DNA from: Emiliania huxleyi CCMP1516
Lineage: Eukaryota > Haptophyta > Isochrysidales > Noelaerhabdaceae
Length of the DNA stretch: 64,000 bases
Reading direction: 5' to 3'
Assembly (NCBI RefSeq): GCF_000372725.1
Contig: NW_005200680.1
Span: forward strand, 1-64,000
Position numbers and translations under genes: made by a program. This document shows positions 27,577-37,165 of this stretch, one piece after another; within the stretch, counting starts at the first letter, position 1; the number at the start of each line of letters is the position of its first letter. The notes under the pieces were generated by a model. That model was not told the DNA's origin. It saw only the letters and a list, made by a program, of their open reading frames with translations, and made no database searches.

Positions 27577-29022
27577 ATGTCCACCCCGCCGCGCCGCCGC
27601 TCGCGCCGCCGCCCCGCCGCCGCCGCCACCGCCGCCCCCTCGCAAAGCACGCCGCCGCCCACCCACCTCCTCGACCTCCCCACGGAGCTCATCGCGCGCG
27701 CCCTCTCTCGCTGCGATCCTGCCGACATCGCTCGCGTCGCGGCCGTCTCTCTCCTCTTCCACGCCTCGCTTGCGGTAGAGGGCATCCGCTTGTGGGCGCA
27801 AGAGCGCGGCTTCGAGCTGCCGGTGCAGCCGGAGGACGAGGGCTGTGCCGTGCGGTGGCTGTGCTTCGCTGCGCTGCTGCGCGAGTCCAACCCGCCGGCG
27901 AGGGCGGCGGCGGGCGAAACGCACAGCGTCTTCATCGACGGCGAGGGGCGGCTCTCGTCGTGCGGCTCACCGCCAACCTGGTTCGAGGGCATCGCATGGC
28001 TACTCGGCCACGGCGAGGGCGTGACGCGGCTCAACACGCCGAACCGTCTCCCGTCGACGCTGGGCGGCGAGCGTGCCGTGAGCGTGTCGGCTGCAAGCCG
28101 CCACAGCCTCGCCCTCACCGCCGACGGAGCTGTCTGGAGCTGGGGCGATGGAGAAGACGGCCGGTTGGGCCACGGCGACCAGGAGGACCAGCTGCTGCCG
28201 AAGAAGGTCGAGGCTTTTGCTGACCAGCATGTCCTCGCTGTGTCGGCTGGAGAGTACCACAGCCTCGCCATCACCGCCGACGGCGCCGTCTGGAGCTGGG
28301 GCTGGGGAGCAGCCGGTCTCTTGGGCCACGGCGACGAGCAGAACCAGCTGCTGCCCAAGAAGGTCGAGGCCTTGGCTGGCCAGCGCGTCGTCGCCGTGTC
28401 GGCAGGAATCAGCCACGGCCTCGCCATCACCGCCGACGGCGCCGTCATTAGCTGGGGCTTGGGAGCCGATGGCCGGCTGGGCCACGGCGACGAGCAGCGC
28501 CAGCTGCTGCCGAAGAAGGTCGAGGCCTTGGCTGGCCGGCGCGTCGTCGCTGTGTCGGCTGGAAGCGCCCACAGCCTCGCCATCTCCGCCGACGGCGCCG
28601 TCATGAGCTGGGGCGCTGGGCGCGTTGGCAAGCTGGGCCACGGTGACGAGCAGAACCAGCTGCTGCCGAATAAGGTCGAGGCCTTTGCTGGCCGGCGCGT
28701 CGTCGCTGTGTCGGCTGGAAGCGCCCACAGCCTCGCCATCTCCGCCGACGGCGCCCTCTGGAGCTGGGGCGCTGGGCGCGTTGGCAAGCTGGGCCACGGT
28801 GACGAGCAGAACCAGCTGCTGCCCAAGAAGATCGAGGCCTTGGCTGGCCAGCGCGTCGTCGCCGTGTCGGCTAAAGGCCGGCACGTCCTCGCCATCACCG
28901 CCGACGGCGCCGTCTGGAGCTGGGGCTTGGGTGGCTATGGCCAGCTGGGCCACGGCGACACGCAGAGCCAGTCGCTGCCCAAGAACATCGAGGGAGCGGT
29001 CCGGGGCAGCAGTGAGGAGTGA
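27577..29022 (+). CDS. F-box and RCC1-repeat protein (copy 1)
   Basis: Single exon, 481 residues from ATG 27577. After an Arg/Ala/Pro-rich start, residues about 28-60 form an F-box-like helix pair (LLDLPTELIARALSRCDPAD). From about 110 onwards there are seven RCC1-type blades, each with a G(E/D)xHS..IxxDGxVxSWG..xxGxLGHGD pattern, together forming a seven-bladed propeller. F-box plus RCC1 suggests an SCF substrate receptor; a guanine-exchange role is not implied. Blades 4-7 are almost identical at DNA level, suggesting recent internal duplication. A close paralogue lies on the opposite strand at 60716-62170. Confidence 0.82.
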   Translation: MSTPPRRRSRRRPAAAATAAPSQSTPPPTHLLDLPTELIARALSRCDPADIARVAAVSLLFHASLAVEGIRLWAQERGFELPVQPEDEGCAVRWLCFAALLRESNPPARAAAGETHSVFIDGEGRLSSCGSPPTWFEGIAWLLGHGEGVTRLNTPNRLPSTLGGERAVSVSAASRHSLALTADGAVWSWGDGEDGRLGHGDQEDQLLPKKVEAFADQHVLAVSAGEYHSLAITADGAVWSWGWGAAGLLGHGDEQNQLLPKKVEALAGQRVVAVSAGISHGLAITADGAVISWGLGADGRLGHGDEQRQLLPKKVEALAGRRVVAVSAGSAHSLAISADGAVMSWGAGRVGKLGHGDEQNQLLPNKVEAFAGRRVVAVSAGSAHSLAISADGALWSWGAGRVGKLGHGDEQNQLLPKKIEALAGQRVVAVSAKGRHVLAITADGAVWSWGLGGYGQLGHGDTQSQSLPKNIEGAVRGSSEE

Positions 29023-29228
29023 GCGCTCAGGGGGAGGGGCTGGAAGCCGATCGATGAATGAATGAAGATGAAGCCCGGCGTGGTACGTTGACGAGCAGCG
29101 GCGGCGGTCCTCGGATTGTGCAGGACGAGAGAGCTGAAAACTTATCCGAGGACCGGAGGAGCGAGAGGAGAGTCGGAGGGTTTGGGGGGGGGGGGGGTCA
29201 GAGGGGGGGGGGGGGGGGAGGGCCCAAA

Positions 29229-29328
29229 NNNNNNNNNNNNNNNNNNNNNNNNNNNNNNNNNNNNNNNNNNNNNNNNNNNNNNNNNNNNNNNNNNNNNNNN
29301 NNNNNNNNNNNNNNNNNNNNNNNNNNNN
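29229..29328. other. Assembly gap
   Basis: Exactly 100 N, preceded by poly-G tracts (29185-29220) that probably stopped sequencing. True gap length unknown. Confidence 0.95.
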
Positions 29329-30495
29329 AAAAATGCGCGACGTAAAAACGGTTTCCCGATTTGCCTGGCACCTCCCCCACCGTCGAGGCGCCCTCCTCGA
29401 GCGGACCCCATCAGAAGCGAATGCCGCTCACGCCGGATGAGTAGAGCACGAGCGGCGCGGCGTCGGGGTCGACGAGCGGCAGCTGTAGTGTCACACTAGT
29501 ATGGGGTCCCATACCATCTTACCTTATATTTCCCCGCGGCCGGTTTTCCGTTTCAGCGGAGTGAAGCCGCCACCCAGCACAAAAGTGATACCAACACACC
29601 TCTCAGCTCACCGAGCTCTCTGGCGGGGAATCATGACGGCGAAGGCGGGCTCTGGCATATCGGTGATGCGCGCCGATCTCGACGCGTCGACCTCGACGGA
29701 GGTGGACGCGCACGAGGCGCAGTGTCGGGCCGGCGTCAACCGCCAAGCACGTCCAGACGCCGCCTCTCAAAGGCGGGCGGCATCATTGGCTGCTGCAGCC
29801 AAGCGGCGGCGGATAAGGACATGAACAACATACCTGCGCAAGCCGTATCCGCCCGGGCGGCCGCAGGCGGTGCCATCAACCCACTCTCGGCACCGCTGCA
29901 CGTGCGTGCTCCCTCTCCCACCCAACTCGGCTCCACTCTCGTCCACCCGCGCCCACCCCATCATCTGCTCTCAGGCTGATTGCGGCGTGTGTTGCGCAAT
30001 GCCGACCCACCAGACGCTGGCCAGAGCATGATTGTGATGCCTCTGTCTGGGCGGGGGGGCGTTCGACAGCGCGCGAGGCTGCCTCCCTGCCCTTTGCGAC
30101 GCTTGCGACCACTGCTGAGTTGCATGCAGTACAGAGTAGCAGTGGTGGGGAGGGCGTGCGCCGCCCCGCTTCCCGCCGCAGAGTGGTGAACTCGGGTCTA
30201 CTCACCTCGTCGGCTCCATCGGCTGCCTCTCCTCGTGCGCCGGCTGCCTCTCCATCCAACCGCTTCTGCGTCCTTCTCTGCCCGGTGCTCGCGATGTCGC
30301 TCTGCCGAGACAACAAAGACACTTCACCCCTCGGGCTGTTGTTGCAGACAGAAAAACAAATTTGGCGCGCGTGCGCGCAAGGTCTGCTAGTGCAAATAAT
30401 GCCCGAAACACGCAACGAGGTTCGCGCCGTTTCGGAGCGGTAGCGGGCGGGTTCGCCACCCCCGCTCAGCGATCGAGGAGCAAGCAACACAGCCG
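29329..30495. other. Long stretch without a convincing gene
   Basis: Short frames exist (for example ATG 29501, 107 codons, and ATG 29980) but they show no domain and poor codon bias. I see no repeat matching the other families. Confidence 0.4.
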
Positions 30496-31275
30496 ATGGG
30501 GAAGCAGGTGGTAACCGCTCGGCTCCGAATCGGCTACGTCTTCAAGTACGTGGGAGAGGAGACGCTGGAGGCGCTAAACGCCCTCCTCGCAGCGTTGCAG
30601 TTGGCCGCGTGCCCGGGTTTCTACCCGCGAGCACAAGGTATTATTGGACGGCTTGCTACCTCTTCTTGGCGACGAGCCTGGTCGGCGGGATCATCCAGGT
30701 GCACGCGCTGCTCGAGTCGGCTCAATTTCTGACCCACCACGCGAGAGGCGCGGCTCAGCCCTCAGAGGCCGAGATTGGCCGGTCAGAGCGAGAGGTGTGC
30801 GAATCGGTCTGCTACTTGGCCAGCTCGCTCTTGTTCGCGGCCGGGTCGGTGCTCTTCCTGCCAGACGTCTACGAGCACAACGAGCGCAACGACCTCACCG
30901 CCGGCACTGCTCTCTTCCTCGCCGGGTCGCTGTTGCTACAGCTAGCAGCTTTCGAGAGTGAACCTCCTCAGCGTCAGCGTGACGGGCCGCATGCACAGAT
31001 TTGGCAGTGAGGAGCTTGGCGTGCTGTCGCTGCTGTGCTCCCAAGCGGGCTCCGCCGCCTACTCGATGGGCAGTCTTGGCTACTTCCCTCAGCTCGAGGG
31101 AGACGGCTCCAAGTGGAACCCGCTCACGGTGGGCACGAACCTGTATGTCATCGGCGCGGCGCTCTACCTCGTGGGCGGCATGCTGAACTGCGCCCTCGTT
31201 GTGATCAAGAGGAGGCACCACCGCAAAATTAAGGAGCCGCGCGGGCGGCGGCGGCGCTTGCGGCAGGAGGTGTGA
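30496..31275 (+). pseudogene. YrhK-like multi-pass membrane protein, frame-broken
   Basis: Three consecutive plus-strand frames make one protein: 30496-30640 (MGKQVVTARLRIGYVFKYVG), then about 30635-30950 (YYWTACYLFLATSLVGGIIQ, ending SLLLQLAAF), then about 30955-31275 (VNLLSVSVTGRMHRF to QEV-stop). The pieces contain at least five hydrophobic helices and two YrhK-type repeats (LLFAAGSVLFLP...LFLAGSLL; SMGSLGYFP...LYVIGAALYLVGG). Frame changes near 30640 and 30952 have no plausible intron between them, so they are single-base indels: either assembly errors or a decaying gene. YrhK-domain proteins are membrane proteins of unknown function. Confidence 0.6.
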
Positions 31276-31481
31276 GAAGGCGCAGGCGTGAAATCGAGAG
31301 GTAAAGCTGAAACTAAAAGGGAAACAGTCAAAAGCACAGACGCCCACCAGTGAGACAAGGCGCTGTCACTGACGTCTAATACACCGTACCGGGCTCTGGA
31401 CGGTTCGCACACCGGCAAGGTATCTGTAGAGTAGTACCGCCCTGTCTACGACTACGTCTGTCTTCGCACCTTCCTGCCACC

Positions 31482-31657
31482 TTAAGCTTAGCCTTCGATG
31501 TTATGAAACAAACGCAAGGCGGACATGGCACATCGCTCTCGGGCCCACAGACATCCCGCACACCCGCCGCCCCCCGCGCGCGCCCCACCCGGCCGGGAGA
31601 AAGGGGAGTGACAGTTTGGGATGGCAACAGAACGAGTATCTTGCACTCCATGTGCAA
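31482..31657 (-). repeat. Repeat D, copy 1
   Basis: About 175 bases that match 39055-39234 in reverse complement at roughly 90 percent identity, including CATCGAAGGCTAAGCT and ACTGTCACTCCCCTTTCTC. No coding capacity; probably a non-autonomous dispersed element. Confidence 0.65.
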
Positions 31658-31687
31658 GAAGGCAGGGTAAATAAATAAATAAATAAA

Positions 31688-31720
31688 ACGGGCGCGCCAA
31701 ACGAGGGGTGGGAGAAGGAT
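31688..31720 (+). repeat. Repeat E, short copy
   Basis: CGCCAAACGAGGGGTGGGAG followed by AAGGAT matches the starts of the longer copies at 46914-46999 and 63039-63124. Confidence 0.5.
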
Positions 31721-31883
31721 AATGTAAGCCGGATACGATGCCCGCTTTTTTCTTTTCGATGCCGCCCCCGCCCCGCTAGGCTTGCCGGAGAGAGTTAGGG
31801 CTGTGCCGGCGTCGCCTGAGAGGTTGAGAGGGCTCTGCCGGCGTCGCCTGACTCAGACAGTCGCTGCCGACAGCGCACGCCTC

Positions 31884-32915
31884 ATGGGCAGGGCCCACGC
31901 CGACTACGCCGTCCTCGCCCCACCACCCGAGCACAGCAACACCAGGCGCCTCCGCCGCGTCCAGCTACTGAAACGGGTCCTCGACTGCCTCATATCCGCG
32001 CTGGCGCTCGCGGCAGCCGCTCTCGCTCTGCACGGCATCGACTCGACATCAAAGCTGCCGTTCAAGACCTTTGCGCCGCCGTCGCTCTCGTCCGCAATCA
32101 TCTTCTTCGGCGGCCCGTCTCCGCCTCCTGTGCGCGGCTTCCTGCTGTGCACCGTCGGCGCGTGGCTCGTCGGCGCCGCCATCACCACCGCCTCGCCGCT
32201 ATTTGGCCCGGACAACGACACGCGAGCCATCCTGTCCGCGGCGACGTTGCTCTTCTACTTTGTGCGAACTCTCGGGTCCTCTCAGGTAATCTCCTCGGGT
32301 ATCTCACCGTCCGGCCCCCGACCCTCGTAGAAAATGTCGGGCGAATTCTTCGTGCCAACCTTTGGGCTCGCGGCGGCACTTCTCGCCGCGCAGGCCGCGC
32401 CGGTGACTGCGGGGCCTCTGCAGGCGCTCCGCTTCCTGGTATCTCCGTGGCTTGCGGGGCACTGCGCGCTGTACGCCGCCGCCGCGGTGGCCTCGCGGCT
32501 CCGGCGGCAGGCGCGCGTGCGGCTGAAGCGGTGGGAGGTCCAGCTCGGCCTGCGGGCTGGCGGCGCGTTGGGCAGGGAGCGGGACCTGCGCAGCATCTTC
32601 GCGCGGTTCGACACGTCGGGCAACGGCTTTCTGGAGGCGGGCGAGCTCAAGTACGCGCTCAAGGCCGCGACCGGTCTCGAGCCCAGCCTTGAGGACTGCG
32701 AGACGCTCATCTCGATGATTGACACCGACGGCGACCACGTCCTCGCCCTCCACGAGTTTGTGCAGCTGGTCACAGAGGAGGACCTGTCCGAGCGCGCCCT
32801 GTCCGAGGCGGCCAAGCGCGCCTTCTCCGGAGGGACGGGCTCGCTCTCTGGCGTCCCTGAGCCCACGCGATCCCTCCCCAGTCGCGGTAATGACACACAT
32901 CAGGTGTCTCGATGA
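31884..32915 (+). CDS. HPP-family membrane protein with C-terminal EF-hands
   Basis: Two exons, 31884-32285 and 32331-32915, joined across a 45-nt GT-AG intron (CTCAG|GTAATC ... CTCGTAG|AAAATG) that keeps frame; 328 residues. Four hydrophobic segments: LISALALAAAALALHG, the HPP-like FAPPSLSSAIIFFGGPSPPP loop followed by FLLCTVGAWLVGAAITT, ILSAATLLFYFV, and FGLAAALLAAQ. After a basic linker come two EF-hands, loops DTSGNGFLEAGE and DTDGDHVLALHE. Plant plastid HPP proteins export nitrite from the stroma; here transport could be calcium-gated. HPP assignment is moderate, EF-hands are certain. Confidence 0.7.
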
Positions 32916-33341
32916 CACCCTGGGCCCAGCCACGGGGCGGGCAACCGGGCAACCTGCACGCCATTGCGCTGACCGTCAGGGACTCTCTTCCCCCTGCCGT
33001 CCACCGTCGGACATATGTTTGGATTTTGGGCACGGTCTAACGTCTATATATTATCGCGGGTAGGGGGTAGTTCACACAGTCAAAAAGACTCGCGCAGCAC
33101 GCTGCCATGTGGCAATGTGCCACAGCCCACACACGCTGCGAGAGAGTCTCGTTTTGCTGATTCACTCTCGCCCTGCGTGGGTTAGCTCTGGGAGTCGACA
33201 GGACACAACGTCGCGGCGCGCGGGTGTGCGCCGCTCTCTTCCCCCTCCGCGTCTCGCGGGAGCAATCAGCGGACACGCAAACGCGTCCGCGTCTCACTGG
33301 ACACTGTTTCGAGCGAGCCCTGTGGACGCTCACGACTTGGA
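32916..33341. other. Convergent intergenic, nothing recognised
   Basis: Between two convergent genes. No repeat or coding signal stands out. Confidence 0.4.
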
Positions 33342-34846
33342 CTACGGCCCCTTGTCCTTGCCGCCGCCGCCTTCGCCCAGCGCTCTGGTGCGCTGCATCG
33401 CGGCGCCCATCTTGGTCGGCTGGAAGCTCTTGCGCCCCTGGTGTCGCTGCCACCAGCGGGCGCACTCGAGATCGCTGAGAGCCTCGTCAAACAGCACGCA
33501 CTGCGGCTCGACCGAGCGGGTCGCGTAGACGCGTCCCATCAAGAGCGAAACGCCCTTGTCGCCCGACTCGTCGTCGCGCTGGCGAAACTCGGCCGAAACC
33601 CGGCCGTCAAACTCCTCCGCGAGCCTGATGCGCAGTATCTTCTTCTTCGGGAACCTGCAGCCAGCAGCAAAGCGGGTCCGTGGGAGAATGGGGTGGGAGA
33701 GGGGCAAGTCGTGCGGCAGAGCAAGCTCACATGGGGTTCCGCTCAAGGTCGCGTCCGCCGAGGGCTTCTGCAATCTCCTTCGCCTCGGCCCGCGCCTTTG
33801 CCTCTCGCGATACCTTCAGCCGGAGCGCCTCGAGCAGTGCGGTCGCCGTGCTTGCCTGCTCCTTGGCCACCACGGCTGTCGTCTCCGCCCGCGTCTTGGC
33901 AGCCTCTGCCGAACGGCGAGCCTCTTCCGCTGCGACGGCTCGCCGCCGGTCGTGCTCGGCCGCTCGCTCCGCGTGCTCCCGCGCCACGATCGCCTCCTGC
34001 GCCGCCGTCTCCGCCACGGCAACGCGCGCGTCGTCGACTGCGACCCGCTCCCGCTTGATCTTTGACTCGACGTGCGAGTAGAGAGTGGAGGAGGACACCC
34101 GTGCCGCGCGGGCCTTCTCGATGCGCTGCTTTTCCTCGTCCTCCGCTTTCTGACGCTCCTTTGCCAGCCGCGCCTGCTTCTTCTCCTCCCACGCCTTGAG
34201 GCGCTCGTACATGTCACGCGGCGCGGTGGTCGCAGAACTGACCGAGCTGAGAGACGCAGGAGGTGGCACGGCCTCATCCTCGCTAGGTGGTGGCGGCTGG
34301 GGCGGCGGCTGGGGCGGCGGCTGGGGCGGCGGCACGGCCTCATCCGAGGCGTGGCGTGGATGCTTCGCGGGAGGCTCGAGCTCGGCTTGGCAACCGACTG
34401 TGGCGAGCGTTGGATCCTCCCTCGGACGGAAGCGAACGCGGAGGTCCTTGAGCACCTAATTTATTTGGGTCGGTTTAGATTTCATCACTGGTATCAAAGA
34501 GACCCAAAACGGCCCTCACCGCTGTCCGCACCGAGACGTCAGAGGAGCGCACAATCTTCTCGACGCCGGAGGAAAGCGTCGCAGCCATCTTTTCGAGCAG
34601 CACGCTGCGGCTGGATGACGCGAGGGCCGCCTCTACCGAGGACACCTTGTCTCCGGAGCCACTGCTGTCCTGCTCATGTATCGCTGCAAACGCGTAGAGG
34701 AGCTTGCTTGTGGCTGCTGTGTACGTCTTGCACAGGCCAGCGATGGCCTCGTTCTGCTGGTCGGCGGCCGAGCGCTTCCTCCCGACGGTGGTCTTTGGAC
34801 GGCCCGCTGGTGCAGACGATGGGGCCAAACTAGGGAGGCTGACCAT
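33342..34846 (-). CDS. Hypothetical coiled-coil protein
   Basis: Three exons on the minus strand: 34520-34846, 33731-34455 and 33342-33654. The introns are GT-AG (34456-34519, donor GTGAGG; 33655-33730, donor GTGAGC, acceptor CTGCAG) and join in frame to 454 residues. Start ATG at 34844-34846 (MVSLPSLAPSSAPAGRPKTT). A helical N-terminal domain is followed by a Pro/Gln patch (PPPQPPPQPPP), a long charged coiled coil (about residues 180-320, LKAWEEKKQARLAKERQKAE) and a compact C-terminal part (FPKKKILRIRLAEEFDGRV, LSDLECARWWQRHQG). No family recognised; likely intracellular scaffold. Confidence 0.65.
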
Positions 34847-35371
34847 AGCGCAACGGGGATGTGGGCCGCTGGATGGACGTCGGTTACGAACAGACGAAGG
34901 ACGCGAACGGCGGGCTTCTTTTTTTGGCGTCGTTTGTCAGTGTGTATGTAGCTCTTACGAACATACCCGAGGGTGGACTGCTGACAGGGTTTGCGATGAG
35001 AAGCGATCCGAACGTGGCGTTCGGGTTTCTGGCTCTTACGAACGTATCCGGAGGGGGTTTTAGGTATGTTGTCCGGAGGGGGTGGACTGCTGAAGAGGTT
35101 GCTTCTTGCTGACCCCGCTGTGATTTGTGTGAGCTCTGTGCCTTGATTTGCTAACTACGAACCGAACAACCTGTGGAAAGAGCGAGAAAGAAGAGCGTGG
35201 GCCCGCTAGAGCTCGAAGGTTGAACCAAGGTGACGTGCGGCCGTCCGACGTATCGCGCGGGGCGCGCGGAAAAGACGAAGCTTAGCGTCATCGTCGCAGA
35301 GCTGCAAGCAGCGCCGGCGACGAAGGTTACCGATTTCCGCGCGTAATCCGCAAAAACACGACGAGCCTTGA
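34847..35371. other. Divergent intergenic with internal repeats
   Basis: Contains repeated blocks around 34950-35100: GCTCTTACGAACATACCCGA and GCTCTTACGAACGTATCCGG, and GGTGGACTGCTGA twice. No gene. Confidence 0.45.
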
Positions 35372-36632
35372 ATGGGCGGGCCATCCGAGGCGGACCGCGT
35401 CATCCGGCACAAGCAGAAGTGGAGCACCGGCCTACCCCCAATACGTCCAAACACCACAGGATGGGTCAAGCTGATGGTCGCCCGGGAGCAGCAGCTGCGG
35501 CGCCTCACAAAAGACGTTCAGCAGAGGTGGGACGGCTTCATGGATCTGATGCAGAGCTCCCGAATCGTGCCAAACTTTACTCGCTCGGGGTTCGAGAAGC
35601 GGCGCACCCTGCCCATGGTGCACGAAAAGCTCAGCTCCCGCCTTCTCGGCGGACTCGCCGCCGCGGCCGATGAGCAGCTCGGGATAAGCGGCCTGCTCAT
35701 CACACCGCAGACCAAGTTTGTGCCTCTGACGCCAAACGAGGAGGAGGTGATCCTCAAGCAGTTGCAGCCGATGCACGAGGAATGGGGCGGCGTCCAGCTC
35801 GTGCCGGTCAAGGCGTACGGCCTCCGTGTGTACATGAACGGCTCCCAGCTGCTGATGCACCACGACAAGGAATGCGGCCACCACCTCCTCCATCTCACGT
35901 AAAAACACAACCCCGGTCAGAAGACAACACTGGGTCCTCCATCTCACACCTAGACACTGACCCGCGCCCTCTTCCCCGGCCACAGGTGCAGGATCACGTC
36001 ATCTCCTCCATCGTGCACGTGGGCCACGACGCGGAGGAGCCGTGGCCAATTGTGATCGAGGGCCTGGACGGCACCACGTGAGCCGACCGCCCCGCGCCCG
36101 CTCTCCTCCGCCCCCCGACGTGCGCGCCCCTACAGACCCCGCCGCACGTGCCAGGTACGAGGTGAATCTCGAGGAGGGGGAGATGCTGTTCTACGAGTCG
36201 GCCAAGTGCATGCACGGGCGGCCTCACCCCTTCCGCGGCCGCTGGTACTCGTCGCTCTTCGTCCACTACAGGCCGGTGGACTGGTCCATCGACACGGCGA
36301 CCATAGTGGACGCGGTGCCGCCCGGCTGGATGCCCACGGACGAGGACATGCGGCTGGACGGGGCGGCGCTGCCCGAGCTACAGCTCTCCACCACCGGCTT
36401 CCTCAACCCCGACTGCGCGGACCGCTGGTGCCCTCTCGCAGACTCGGTCCGCCTCTGGGGCGGCGAGGCCAATGCCAGGGCCTCCCAGCCCGGCCTGCTG
36501 GCAGGCGCGGGCATCGGCAGCAGCGCGCAGCTGCAGTGCGCCGCCGGTGCTGCGCTCGCGTTTGTGGCCCTGTGGCGATTTGGCCGTTGGCGGCGGGGTC
36601 CCCGAGAGTCGGCCGACTTCAAGAGTGTATGA
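35372..36632 (+). CDS. 2-oxoglutarate/Fe(II) dioxygenase-like membrane-anchored protein
   Basis: ATG at 35372. Exon 1 runs to about 35880-35900, exon 2 35986-36077, exon 3 36155-36632. The second intron (36078-36154, GT-AG) joins in frame to LDGTTYEVNLEEGEML; the first junction is not resolved, as no phase-0 GT or GC donor is visible near 35880. The catalytic pattern of prolyl-4-hydroxylase-like enzymes is seen: LRVYMNGSQLLMHHDK (HxD pair), HVISSIVHVGHD, and CMHGRPHPFRGRWYSSLFVH (distal His, then Arg for 2-oxoglutarate). The C-terminus has one hydrophobic helix (CAAGAALAFVALWRF), suggesting a tail anchor. CCTCCATCTCAC is duplicated at 35889-35900 and 35937-35948 around the first intron. Confidence 0.65.
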
Positions 36633-37165
36633 GACTCGGGCGTCCCAGCGGCAGCGCGGGCGGCGCCGCGGGCGGCGATACATATTCAGATACACAACAC
36701 ACATTTTTATGGGCATGCGGATGCGCGTGGGCGCAAACGTGTGTAAAAAAAAGTACTCGGTCTCGCTCTCGGTCGGTCGGACACGGTCACGGAGACGTCA
36801 GACCACATTAGACGTGTCCACTCTGCGCTCACTCGCGTTCCCGCATCGTGCACATGCACATGTTGTGCATGCAGGCGAGAGGATGGTGCGCATCGTTCGT
36901 TATTCGTAGCGAATTTTTTCTCGCGGACCACCCCGATTTCTTGTCTGACGCACCGAGCAAGATTGCTGAGCTGAAAGCCGCACACCGGCCGACGCCGCGG
37001 CGGCGGGGCCGACAGGAGGACGGGCACAATTCCCGGAGGAAACTCTGAGAGCGGCGACGGCATCTGGAGGTGGGTGACTGTCTACCACTAAAGGCATGGA
37101 GGCTGCTTGCCCTCGAACATCAAGTGTGCACCGGATCACAACACACAGCGGCCCCGCCCCCCGCG
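36633..37165. other. Convergent intergenic, nothing recognised
   Basis: Between the dioxygenase-like gene and the GNA1-like gene. Short palindrome-like string CACATGCACATGTTGTGCAT near 36849; otherwise nothing. Confidence 0.4.

Larger units (their letters stand above)
31276..31883. other. Intergenic region made largely of dispersed repeats
   Basis: Holds repeat D (31482-31657), an AAATAAATAAATAAATAAAA tract (31669-31687) and a short piece of repeat E (31688-31720). Confidence 0.5.

Noticed and set aside
29501..29824. 107-codon ORF after the gap
   Set aside because: No domain, weak codon bias, and a repeat-free but unconvincing composition.
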